Source of the DNA: Podospora bellae-mahoneyi
Taxonomy: Eukaryota > Ascomycota > Sordariomycetes > Sordariales > Podosporaceae
NCBI RefSeq assembly: GCF_035222275.1
Contig: NW_026946359.1
Coordinates: 3,720,001 to 3,784,000, forward strand
Length of the DNA: 64,000 nucleotides
Direction: 5' to 3'
The notes under the pieces were generated by a model. The model was not told the origin of the DNA, ran no database searches, and saw nothing but the letters and a program-made list of their open reading frames with translations. Both the position numbers and the translations under genes were made by a program. Below, in pieces: positions 33,501 through 42,783 of this stretch (its first letter is position 1; each line of letters starts with the position of its first letter).

Positions 33501-34287
33501 ATCCAACCCTGAAAAGCAGAAGGAGAAAGAAGTCAAGGAAAAAGCAAAGGCAGAGAAGAAAAAGGCTAATAAGGAGAAGGCTGCCGAGAAGAAGAAGGAG
33601 AAAGAAAAGGAGGCTGCGACAGTTCCGGACACGCCAAGTCAGCAGACGCAGAATCCTATTTTCGAGATGGAGTCGCCCGCAGATTCGAGGAAGTCGAGGG
33701 ATGGAGCCTCGGTTCATACGCTTCACTCGTCGGTTTCGATCTCTGAGTCCCGCGACTCTCTCACGCTCGACCAGTCATTCTCCAATACACCCTCCGAACC
33801 CGCCAGCGCAGGACTCTCAGGCTCATTCAAAGACGAGGGCGTGGTCCGCAAACTCTTCCGAAAGGGCTCCTCGAGCAAGTTTAGTCTTCCCGGACGTCTT
33901 GGTGGTAACAGTGCCAAGGAGAATATCACCAGCGCTGGGGGTTTGTTTAAGAAAGGACCCAGCAGCGTTGCCAGCACCGCGCCTTCCGACCGCATCGACC
34001 CGAGATCTAGCATCGGCGACTTTGAAGACTTGGGGGATGAAGCGATGGGGGTTTTGGCTGGGGTATTGGGGAAGAGTTATGAGTGTAGTAGTCCTGGGTT
34101 GGGACCTACGTCTGCTGCTGCTGCTGCGAAGGGGACCACGAAAGAAGGGGGGACGGCGGCGAGCAGGTGGTTGAGTAGTTTTGGGAAGAAGGGGAAGAAG
34201 AATAATGAGAATACCAAGGAGAGTTTTGATTTCGAGAGGGCGCATGTGGGGGGTGAGTTGGATGGGTTGGTTGAGGAGAAGGTGTAA
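30528..34287 (+). CDS. Membrane protein with fibronectin type III domain and long coiled coil
   Basis: Three exons, 30528-30802, 30907-31100 and 31166-34287, join through introns of 104 and 65 bp into 1196 residues. Two or three hydrophobic helices lie within the first 105 residues (about 5-27, 33-52, 84-100). One fibronectin type III domain follows at about 113-198, recognisable by DPPDVSL, VNWTRPAP, IQVNG, GLKPDHFYNVRVIAV and the final strand. The middle (about 285-480) is a Glu/Lys/Arg-rich coiled coil. The rest is Ser/Pro-rich and low in complexity, with a KEKE-type charged block encoded at about 33500-33615. No catalytic motif is visible. The arrangement suggests a membrane-anchored scaffold or tether at ER, vesicle or plasma membrane, which is inference. 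The ATG at 30528 is chosen because it opens the hydrophobic segment directly after the CT tract. Confidence 0.85.
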
Positions 34288-34969
34288 AAATGGTGCATAC
34301 TGGCTAAGAGGATGGGGGAAGATGCGAAAACCTGGGTTGTAGAATATTTGTGTGTGTGTGTGTGTGTGTGGAATAGCTTTTGGTTGATACTGCTGCTGTT
34401 CTGTCATAGGGGGGTTGAATATCATGTTGTTGAGGATGGTTGTTTAGGGTATGACTGAAGACTGCCTTCAAAATGTGACAAGCTGTCTTTCTATGATGAC
34501 GGGAAAATCAGAAAGCTCGCTGGCATGTACTCTTTATTTTTGGTTTTGGCCAAATGTTTTAGTTGATATATAACCCGTGACAGGGAAGATCTTAATGAGA
34601 TAAGGAATGAGCAGGTGATGGGTTAGGGGAGGAGCAGTTGTTGGTTTAAGTAAGAGGGTTAGGGTTATATAGTGGCTGAAGCTTAACCCATGTTGATGGG
34701 TGGTTGTGGCTGCAGTTTTGGAGCTTGTTTGAGGGTGAGTGGTTCGAGCGTTCGACTTGGAGGTGGTTCGTCAATGTTGCGCAAGGAAATACAAGTTCGA
34801 AGAAAACACCAATTCTCTGCAGTTTGATCTTTTTTTGTTTTTGCCAATTCACAGGGGATCTTGCCCCATAATAAGAGAACACAAGTATTTCAACTGCTGT
34901 ACCGACCGTCTGACCCCTCCATCGCCAGAACCTTGACCTCTATCGAGCTCGACCCCCAACAACCCCCCC
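34288..34969. other. Intergenic with (TG)n tract
   Basis: This is a 0.68-kb gap between two genes on the plus strand. It contains a TG repeat in the probable 3' UTR of the upstream gene and the promoter of the twin-CX9C gene. No gene is seen. Confidence 0.5.
34349..34370. repeat. (TG)11 microsatellite
   Basis: This is an uninterrupted TG run about 60 bp beyond the preceding stop codon. Confidence 0.9.
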
Positions 34970-35557
34970 ATGGCAACAATGAGCGCCTCCTCCTCCTCCT
35001 CCTCCTCCTCCTCCTCCTCCGACCCAGCAGCAGCAAAAGCCAGACCGATCCCCTCGCGGAACCCGCTACCGCTGTCGGCGTCGCAGGAGGCGCAGGTGAG
35101 GGATGTGTTTTATGCCCGGGTGAGGGCGAAGTGCGGGCCTGAGATTAAAGGTATTCATTCCGCCCCCCCCCTCCCCCCTTCTCGCCAGTACCTCGCTAAC
35201 CCCCTCCCAGCATTTGCAGACTGTGCCCAAGGCCGCACCTTCTCCGCGCCTTTTCTCTGCCGCGGACCCCTCCACGTGATGAACAACTGCATGAAGATCC
35301 ACGCCACGCCCGAGGAACAGGACGCCGCGAGGGAGGAGTGGTTTGAGAAGCGGGTGGAGAGACAAAAGGAAAAGGAGAGGAAGGCGAGGAGGAAGCTGGA
35401 GCAGGAGAAGTTTTTGAGGGAGTGGTGGGGTTTGCCCGAGAAGGATAGGGAGATTGCGAGGAGAGAGATGGAGAAGTTGGAACGGCCGGAGAGGATAGGG
35501 GGCTTTGTGAGTGAGAGGAGGAAGAGGTTTGGGGAAGAGAGGGGGGAGGGGAGGTGA
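34970..35557 (+). CDS. CMC1: Twin CX9C mitochondrial protein, Cmc1 family (cytochrome c oxidase assembly)
   Basis: Cmc1-type proteins sit in the mitochondrial intermembrane space, are imported and oxidised by the Mia40 relay, and help cytochrome c oxidase assembly. Exons 34970-35150 and 35211-35557 give 175 residues. After a poly-serine N-terminus, two CX9C motifs occur at cysteines 55/65 and 77/87 (CGPEIKAFADC and CRGPLHVMNNC). A long charged helix follows, rich in Arg, Glu and Lys, extending beyond the compact yeast protein. The 60-bp intron lies inside the first CX9C motif. A second ATG three codons downstream is possible. The coding strand becomes very G-rich after about 35320. Assignment to CMC1 rather than another CMC paralogue is likely but not certain. 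Confidence 0.85.
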   Translation: MATMSASSSSSSSSSSSDPAAAKARPIPSRNPLPLSASQEAQVRDVFYARVRAKCGPEIKGIHSAPPLPPSRQYLANPLPAFADCAQGRTFSAPFLCRGPLHVMNNCMKIHATPEEQDAAREEWFEKRVERQKEKERKARRKLEQEKFLREWWGLPEKDREIARREMEKLERPERIGGFVSERRKRFGEERGEGR

Positions 35558-36487
35558 TGGTGGGGGGGTTGTGATATGGAATGGTGGCCATGGAAGAAGG
35601 CAAGCATACGCGAGGGATTTGTAATATATGGAATGAGCATGATACCAGACACGATGGGGATATCAGAGGGGTTCGGTCTGGCAAAGGGCGTTTTTATGGG
35701 TTTGATATCGCATGGTAGGGAAGGGGGGGCTGCGCAGGTCGAAACACAACTCTGTACAAATTTCAAGTGGATTGGGATGTCAAATTCAAGATCCGCCATG
35801 TGCGAAATGGAGGGTGTGCTGGTGGTCGGTCAGTTTCGACGGTCATCAGCTGAGTTTATGGAACTGGTGAACTCGATGGTTTCAGAAAACGAAAGCAATG
35901 ATATCTATCAGGCTCTACCGTGGCGTGGCTCTTTGGTTTAGCTCTCATGTCGTCTTGGACACCGAACCAATTATCGATTTGAGCGTAAAAGGGTTCTTGG
36001 AGAACATTGCCTTAAAACACGATTTAGCCAGTAAACTCTTCCGTAGATATTTGACCATCTGAGTCCTGGGATATGAGTAAGCGGTAGCCCCAGGTGGTTA
36101 AAGGATTCGCCTTGGCTATTAGGCACCCCTTCTAGTCATGGTTGTCATGGTCGCATTCGGAGTCTTTATAAGCAGATGGTTATATTACCAACACTTTTTC
36201 AGTCTCTCTATGGTAGTATCAAGATCACCGCGGGAGTGGCTTCCAGCCCTACTCACGTCGACCTTTTACAGCCATTGCTGCGAAGCGACTTCAACTTGCT
36301 CGGGTGGTTGTGCATCCGATATTCTGATGATGAGCCAAGAGAGGAAGGCTGACTACATGGAAAAGCTTGATAGCCATCAGATGAGATGTATAAGACCCAG
36401 CCTCTTTCTCACATTGCTTTCCTAGAAATCTTAGTGACCTCAGCAGAAAACAGACCATAAGCCTCAAGGAGAACTCGACCCGCAACC
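35558..36487. other. Intergenic region
   Basis: This is 0.93 kb between two genes on the plus strand. Open frames of about 90-120 codons have no recognisable content. A weak TTTATAA (about 36165) could serve the secreted-protein gene, but it is far upstream. No gene is called. Confidence 0.5.
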
Positions 36488-37006
36488 ATGGTCTTGCCAT
36501 CACTCTTCGTCACAGCCATGCTCGGTTTATTCACCGCCACTGCCTCCGCCCAGCAGTTCCTAGGGATTGTCGAGACCAACCCGACATACTTCGACAGTAG
36601 AAACTGCTACGATGGCGCCAAGTCATATTCCATCGTCAACTTCGGTACCCAGCACGCCCCTACTGTGGGCTCGTCCTGTACCGGTAAAGGCACCGTCCTC
36701 TCCACCGTCCGCGGGTTGGACAGCAAGTTGGACACGTCTTGCACGGACGGCAAGTGGACGAATGGGTACAAGGTGTGCGTTGTTATTGGCGGTGTAATCA
36801 CTATACGCGATGCGAGTGGGAGGTCGCAGCTTTGCTCTTCGGATGATACTACTATCTATAATTGTTGGTTTTTTTCCCTTCTTTTTCCTCTTGCTGTTTC
36901 TCATGCCCGTATGGATCATGCTGACCTTGTTTTAGGCCCGGATGTTCCGCCAGCATGCTGGACTAACAAGGTGAGGAAGTATCAGTGTGTTGGGTTTTGG
37001 ATGTGA
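36488..37006 (+). CDS. Small secreted cysteine-containing protein
   Basis: The predicted product has a signal peptide of about 21 residues (LFVTAMLGLFTATASA, then QQF) and a short mature chain with eight cysteines. A likely intron at 36864-36935 (GT to TTTTAG, 72 bp) splits the cysteine codon in the YNC triplet. Removing it gives 148 residues, and retaining it also leaves the frame open (172 residues). No known enzyme motif is visible. Size, signal peptide and cysteine content resemble secreted fungal proteins of effector or surface type, but no function can be given. A fragment related to its N-terminus (SAQ...IETNP) lies on the opposite strand downstream. Confidence 0.72.
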   Translation: MVLPSLFVTAMLGLFTATASAQQFLGIVETNPTYFDSRNCYDGAKSYSIVNFGTQHAPTVGSSCTGKGTVLSTVRGLDSKLDTSCTDGKWTNGYKVCVVIGGVITIRDASGRSQLCSSDDTTIYNCWFFSLLFPLAVSHARMDHADLVLGPDVPPACWTNKVRKYQCVGFWM

Positions 37007-37263
37007 TGAGTTTAAGAAGAGGAGGGAGAATGGATGGAGGATTGTAGTGCTGCGGTTTTCTTGTCTTTGTAATTTCAACTGGCTACCTACGGTCGTATGT
37101 AATGAACCTGGCCCGAATAAGGTTTAATCACATGCCATGGTGCCTTGGTAGTGCCACCAACTTCGTACCCTGAACGCTCGTCTTCTCAAAAAGAAGGGGT
37201 CAAACGGAGAAGAAAAAAAAAAAAAAAAAAGTAAACCACCCCTCTATCTCCACCCCTTGCCCC

Positions 37264-37560
37264 TTAGAAGGCTGTCATCAAACCCAATTTCCCGAGCACT
37301 TGTACCTTCTCTTCCTGGTAATCCAGCACGACGGAAAACTGGAGGGGCCTAACACGAGATTTTTTTTTCTCATCAGTCGAGGAGCTGCCACTCACGGAAT
37401 ATTGGGGGTTGGTCTCGATGATGGCGAGCATTTGGGCGGAGGTGAGGACGGGGGTGAGGGCGAGGGTGGTTAGGAGGGTGGTTAGGAGGGTGGTTAGGAG
37501 GGTGGTTAGGAGGGTGGTTGGGTAGCTTGTTCGGAACGAAGGTTGGTGTTGACAAATGTG
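37264..37560 (-). pseudogene. Probable degenerate relative of the upstream small secreted protein
   Basis: On the minus strand a frame encodes LTSAQMLAIIETNPQY, which parallels TASAQQFLGIVETNPTYF of the gene at 36488 across the predicted signal-peptide cleavage site. Upstream, the hydrophobic core is replaced by repeated TTLL units from a 12-bp minisatellite, and no nearby in-frame ATG exists. Downstream the similarity ends, either at a possible GTGAGT donor or by decay, and no cysteine-rich mature part follows. I read this as a truncated, convergent duplicate. An intact gene with an unrecognised first exon is the alternative. Confidence 0.5.
37465..37519. repeat. 12-bp minisatellite (GGTGGTTAGGAG), four full copies plus a partial
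   Basis: Four identical tandem 12-mers are followed by a fifth that diverges after eight bases. Read on the minus strand in frame it encodes Thr-Thr-Leu-Leu repeats, within what would be a signal-peptide core. Confidence 0.9.
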
Positions 37561-38328
37561 TGGATGTTGAGACTGGGGAGATATTATAGGAAGACCCGAG
37601 GGAGGTGAGAGTTTATGTAGACATCTTATGTTCAGGGCAGTGCCATGATGAATCTTCTTGTAGCAAGTTTTCCTTCTTTGGTGTTCACCATGTTCAAGAT
37701 CACACGAGCACTGAAGACTGAGAAACTGAAGCCATTGCGATTGTGATATCACAGAAGGCGCTGTTGTTGAATGGGGTTGGGACGGTCATGGTGATAAGAC
37801 TTGAACTTTTACGGATAGCCCGAACAAGATGTGAATACGAAGTGATGGCTCTTGGTAAAGCGGTGCCTGAAAGCTAACGAGGATGTCAAGCCACCAGGAG
37901 CTACGGCTTACTCCAGATCACACCCACGATAACTACGGTAGGTAAGTAAATGCTCACCGCCTAAATTGTCTATTACAGGGCATCTTTTTGGATTTCCCGT
38001 ATTCAGAGGCTCTAAGTTTATGGTTTGGTCCCATGATGACCTGAATGGTAAGACAGCTCGAAACACTTTGGGCAGGGTCTTGCCTGATCTTTTCGTGCGG
38101 CGGTCAAGTCCATGGTTCAACTGAGAATGATTATAACTCTGAAGACTTGGAAACAAACCTCAGGATCGGGCATGAAGGAGCGTTAAATCAAGGTCATGGA
38201 AAATATCCCACAGCGTGTTGTTTGTTGTTTTGTCTAAGTAAGGTACCTTAGCTATGCAGTCAACTGGCGAGCATGTCGTGAGATACAGTCCCTATACCAT
38301 ATATACCCCAGGTTAGTCGATCTCTGTC
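37561..38328. other. Intergenic, no gene seen
   Basis: This 0.77-kb stretch upstream of the 5S pair has no convincing reading frame. It ends with a TATATA element (38300-38305) belonging to the first 5S gene. Confidence 0.45.
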
Positions 38329-38447
38329 ACATACGACCACAGTCAGCTGAAAATACGGCATCCCGTCCGCTCTGCCCTCGTCAAACAGCTGAACGCCGAA
38401 CTAGTACTCAGGTGGGTGACCACTGGGGAATCCTCGGTGTTGTATGT
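38329..38447 (+). rRNA. 5S ribosomal RNA, copy 1
   Basis: This 119-base gene begins ACATACGACC and ends GGTGTTGTATGT, so the ends pair as the terminal helix of 5S rRNA. The internal control region is intact, including GGTGGGTGACCACTGG. A TATATA box lies 24-29 bases upstream, as described for dispersed Neurospora 5S genes, and T-runs follow within a few bases as RNA polymerase III terminators. It differs from copy 2 at about eight positions. Confidence 0.93.
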
Positions 38448-38514
38448 ATTTTTCCTGTTTTTTTCCCTCAGTCTCATTGTCTACACATGAACCCATCCCC
38501 TGACCCAAACCGTC

Positions 38515-38633
38515 ACATACGACCACACCCAGCTGAAAATACGGCATCCCGTCCGCTCTGCCCGAGTCAAACAGCTGAGGGCCGAATCAGTACTCAGGTG
38601 GGTGACCACTGGGGAATCCTCGGTGTTGTATGT
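38515..38633 (+). rRNA. 5S ribosomal RNA, copy 2 (variant)
   Basis: This 119-base gene has the same terminal helix and box C region as copy 1 and a T6 terminator directly after the end. It lies 67 bp downstream in the same orientation. It carries variant bases in the region of helices II and III (ACACCCAG, CCCGAGTC, GAGGGCC) and has no clear TATA box at the expected distance. It could be a weakly expressed or minor-type copy. Confidence 0.88.
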
Positions 38634-38713
38634 AATTTTTTGCGTCTTGTTCTCCACACATAAATATGAGATGACATAGGTATCCTTCCCTTCTCCTTTA
38701 TAACCACCAACCC

Positions 38714-39943
38714 TCAAATCTTACTCTCCCCCCTCAACCCCCTAAAATACCCCTCCACCCCCTCCACCACCCTCTCAGCCACGCCCCAAGAAAGCTCATA
38801 CCCCCTCCCCCCCAACCCATAAGCATGCATCACAAACCCCTTCCCTCCTTCCAGCACCTCCCCCTCAATCCTGGGCCCACCCCTCCTACTAGGCCGTCGT
38901 CCAACAATATCTCCCATGACGGTAAACTCCCCCTTCCCATTTAGTATCTGAGGACACGTCCCCTTGAACATCTCCAACAGTTTTTCTCTTGTCTCCGGCC
39001 TGGGTTCCACCCCCCAATCATCAACCTCCTTCGTCCCCCCAATCACCGTTCCCCCTTCAAACCCCCTCGGCACGCAGAAAGTCCACGAACCGTCGGCATT
39101 TTGTCGGGTGACAGTAGCGTCGCACTCTTCCGCGACGAGAACTGTCTGCCCCCGTGTGATAAACATATTTTCATCCCCCCCGAACCCGAACCCGGAGGCG
39201 TTAACCACGGCGTCTACCCCCCCGTTTTTTAGGGAAGGGGTTGATCTCTCCGACAGAGCGAAAACCTCCACCGGGGACCTCAGCGCATGTTTCAACACCC
39301 TCCCCCCTCGGTGAACAAACCTCCTCAGCAGAAAAGATAAGTAAACCATTGGGTTGACGCAGTAGGTCTCGTACTCGCACCCCCATTTCACTTTCTGGTC
39401 GGGGAATTCCGACTGGGGGAGGAGGCGGAAACCAGGGAGTTGGAGGGATGCTGCGGTGGCGGGGGTGAGGGATAAGTATTCGGGTCCCGGGGATTCGAGG
39501 TATTCGACTCCTTTGAGGAAGGTTATTCCCGCGGTGGTTGGGTGGGATGCAAAGAGGGACTTCATGTGGGAGAAGGTGGTGATGGAGAGGGGGTGTTCGA
39601 ATACTGCTTGGGGGTTTGAGGGGTGGGGTGGGACCCAGCGGTTGTCTTTTCATGTTTAGGATCGTGGTGGATGGAAGGGGGGAAAGGAAAGGGGAAAACA
39701 TACGGGCGCCGCCCCAGGGGGAGGTGTAGTTGATCTGGGTGATTGGGTCGATTGTCTCAAACGGGGCGGGGAAGTCTTTTGCGATGATTGTGACTCGGTG
39801 GCCGGCGCGGAGGAGGAGGAGGGCGGAGGAGATGCCGGTTACGCCGGAGCTATGTAGTGGATGTGTTAGTGAGGTGAGGCGAAAAAAACAAAATGTGGTG
39901 TGGGATGGGAGACGTACCCGATGACGGCGATGTGTCTTGCCAT
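38714..39943 (-). CDS. D-amino-acid oxidase (FAD-dependent, probably peroxisomal)
   Basis: This enzyme oxidises D-amino acids to 2-oxo acids, ammonia and hydrogen peroxide. Three exons, 39943-39918, 39849-39704 and 39645-38714, join through introns of 68 and 58 bp into 367 residues. The dinucleotide-binding motif (VIGSGVTGIS) is rebuilt across the first intron. The SPWGGAHNRW motif is rebuilt across the second. Further family marks are VNASGFG, the RPSRRGGPR segment and HAYGLGGRGYELSWG near the end. The last residues, SKI, form a peroxisomal targeting signal type 1 variant. Whether neutral or acidic D-amino acids are preferred cannot be told. The stop codon lies only 80 bp from the end of 5S copy 2, so Pol II transcription runs toward a Pol III gene. 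Confidence 0.94.
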
Positions 39944-40898
39944 GGTTGTGAGTTTTGATCAGTAGGGTAAGTAATTCGAGCAACTGTGCATAGTAGTAGC
40001 CCCTAAAGACTGAACGAAATTGCGAAGAATAACGATAAAAAAACCCCTCCCCACCCCAAAAAAAAAGTGCTCGATCAGAACAATATATACTTCTGTTGTC
40101 CAACACCCAAGTCTCATACAAACAAAGGCTGCGCGAAATGTCAGCCAAACAGTCTGCCTTGGTCAATATATCGATAAGCGGAAAGTTCCTCTGCAGAATC
40201 ACCGATAGATACATCGGCTTTGCCAGAGACACAACAATCTAAACGGAAATCCAAGAATACGGCGAACAATAACTTGGTCACATTGCATATTGCATTAGTC
40301 CAATCTCTTCCAATTCCCAATGACCATCACCATCGGGTTTAATGCCAAGACAGGGCTCCGTGACCGATATTCGGCTCGGCCCCGCCTGAACTCGGCCAAC
40401 CCCACTCGGCAGCCGCCCGGTTTCCGCCGTATGATCGGCATCTCTATACTCATTATAAACATAATCACCAGCAAAAGAACAAAACTATGCTTTTTGTATC
40501 TTCTCCTTCGGAAGCCGCACCTCTATCCGCGAGGCCCTTCCAAGATAGATGTATACTCGTCCGTTAAATCGTGAAACCGTCGAGGCATGCTGGCTAACCA
40601 CCACACATAAAAGACCTGTATCAAAAACTCGCTGATCCAAAAACGTTGCCGATGTGTTTGACCAAAAAAAAAGGGGGCGAAATGAAAAGAAAAGATCCTC
40701 CAACTTTATTTTTTATTTTTTAAAAAGCAAAGCAATCTCTTCTTTCCTATTCTCTCGCCTGTTGGAGCGAAAAAAAAGCCAAGTCACTGAAACGTTGCCG
40801 CACGTCGTGGACAAAAAAAAACCCGAAGGACGCCGCTTGGAACGAGGGTCCTCAATGCTAAGTGACCAACAGCCATTTCGCCTTGCGCTCAAAGTCCA
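39944..40898. other. Intergenic between D-amino-acid oxidase promoter and caspase-like gene 3' end
   Basis: This is 0.95 kb with several A-runs (40037-40065, 40660, 40770, 40815) and two similar GTTGCCG words near 40640 and 40795. There is no convincing gene. Confidence 0.45.
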
Positions 40899-42783
40899 TC
40901 ATCTTGCCCACGGCGAACTGCGATATGGGCCATCAATCTTCAGGTCCTTGATTCCTTGAGGCATGGAACGGAGCCACTCCGCCCAGCTCTCCATGTTAAA
41001 CGTATTATCGTCCGATATTTGAAACGTCAGACTGAGTTGTGAGGTTCCGGCGGCCGGGGAGTCCGGGGTATAAGGCGAGGGTGTTAGGTCTCCCGGTTGC
41101 CGCGCCACCAACGGAGCCAAAAGAATGGATGGTAACACCTTGTTGCCGGATAGCTGTACAAACAGCGGGGTGGGAAACGATGTGATGATTTCCTGGTTCT
41201 GTTCCCGTACCAAACTTGGGTATACTGAAACCAGCTTGGCGTGAAGTTCGCTTGCAGAGTAGGCTTCTTTGAACTTGTGAACGGCCCTTGTCTTCAGTTG
41301 TTCCGTTAAGGCCCGGGTGAAGGCGCTCCGACCCAAAAGTTTGGCGTGGTCTTCACCAGCAGAGGCAGCGATTAACTCGAGGATTCCTTGCCGGCGTACT
41401 GTTTGATAGAGCGGATAGTACGCACAATCCAGGAGAATTAGGGCATCAGAACAGATATTTTCAAACATCCCTTGGATCATCTTCCATGGAATATCCGAGC
41501 CGGGTGTTGCTTTCTTGGAACTGATTATTCGGTCAGCTGATACCTTGACCAGCACTAAATCCGACAAAAAAAATACAAACCTGGAGATCATGGTGTCCCG
41601 GTCCTCTCCCAAGTAGCTATGCCCGCTGTAGTAGAAAATCTTCAAAGTGTCCCGTTGGTTGTGGCTGGTAACAAACGTGTTTACTTCCCTGTTCAGCCAC
41701 AAATAGGAGCTGTTGCTAGGGTCTCCCGACGACGGAATGTTCTTGATGGTGACCGAGTAGTTGTAATCGTCTGTGAGCACCCTGGCCAGTTCCTCAATAT
41801 CGTTCTTGGATCCACCGGCATCTTCAATGTCGTCCTGCCACCGGACAAGCATGGTTGAAACGCTGGCATATCGACTGCGAAGAGGGCTTGCCAGGATCCG
41901 AGATGCGCTTCCTTGAAGATCAACTCTGAAGGACTCCAAACCAGCCACTGGAATCAGACTTGTTGGCCTCTCCGGCCGGGGCCCGGATGGTAGCGGCGTT
42001 CTAATCCGAGAATCATTTGGGTTCATCTGGTTGAGCCGCTCATGGAAGTTGGGGATCTGTACCATGTCCTCAGGTTCCTGAGTCAGCAGAGACTGGAACT
42101 TTGACATGGCCGGGCTCAGTGGGCGTCCATTGGCACTTTGTGACGACGAGCCATTCCCGAATTTTTTGGCAAGCGCAGCCCAGGTCGTATTGTGATGGCT
42201 AGGATGGCACTAGATACGCGTGTAAGTAGGTGGCGTTCTGACTTTGGTGTTTGCTCGTATGAACTTGGCAGCAACTCACAGCAACTCGTCTTCGTTTACA
42301 GTCCCCGCATGCACCCATCTTACGGATGAGCGAGGCCTTCTCCCGCTGCTCGGGGTTCAAGGGCCCCGTTCGACGGCGACTGGCCCTGCGCTGGGCCGTG
42401 ACGTCTGCCCCATCCCTCGCGGAAAAGACAGCTTGTGCAGCAGCTTGAGCGGTGGTGGCAAGACTAGGTGATGAAGGCGTATGCGCCTCCAAGCTGTAAG
42501 GCGTAGGCGTCGTCCCTCCAGTGGCTAGCGACGCCAGGGAGGCCACTGTGGTTGTTGAAGAGGTGGTATTCTGCCTCATGGGCGAGCCACCCTCATGTTG
42601 TCGGCCATAGTCCCCGCCGCCATTTACCAGGCCGCCGGTGCCGGCGACCGGACTTCCGGGTGGTGGCTGTTGATGTTGTGGATGGTGTAGCTGCTGCTGC
42701 TGCTGCTGCTGATGGGGTTGCTGCTGTTGTGCTCGACCATCATCTTCCTTCTGAGGAGGCTCGTCCAAGTTGAGAGCCTGCAT
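40899..42783 (-). CDS. Caspase-fold (peptidase C14-like) protein with N-terminal zinc-binding-like motif
   Basis: Three exons, 42783-42280, 42209-41581 and 41520-40899, with introns of 70 and 60 bp give 584 residues (612 if the ATG at 42867 is used). The N-terminus is glutamine- and serine-rich, with a poly-Q encoded by CTG/CAG repeats. At 155-175 a motif RKMGACGDCKRRRVACHPSHH has Cys159, Cys162 and Cys169 plus a His cluster. It resembles half of a Zn2Cys6 cluster and is, to my knowledge, a recurring fungal motif. A caspase-like region follows (about 280-500), with histidine in FYYSGHSYLG (His365) and cysteine in LILLDCAYY (Cys410), the expected His/Cys dyad. Function is unknown. Roles in cell death or nuclear signalling are possible by fold only. 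The start codon choice remains open. Confidence 0.82.
42691..42710 (-). repeat. (CTG)n/(CAG)n tract encoding poly-Q
   Basis: About six and a half CTG units on the plus strand read as CAG on the coding strand of the caspase-like gene and form its glutamine run. A further Q-rich part lies just upstream in the gene. Confidence 0.85.
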
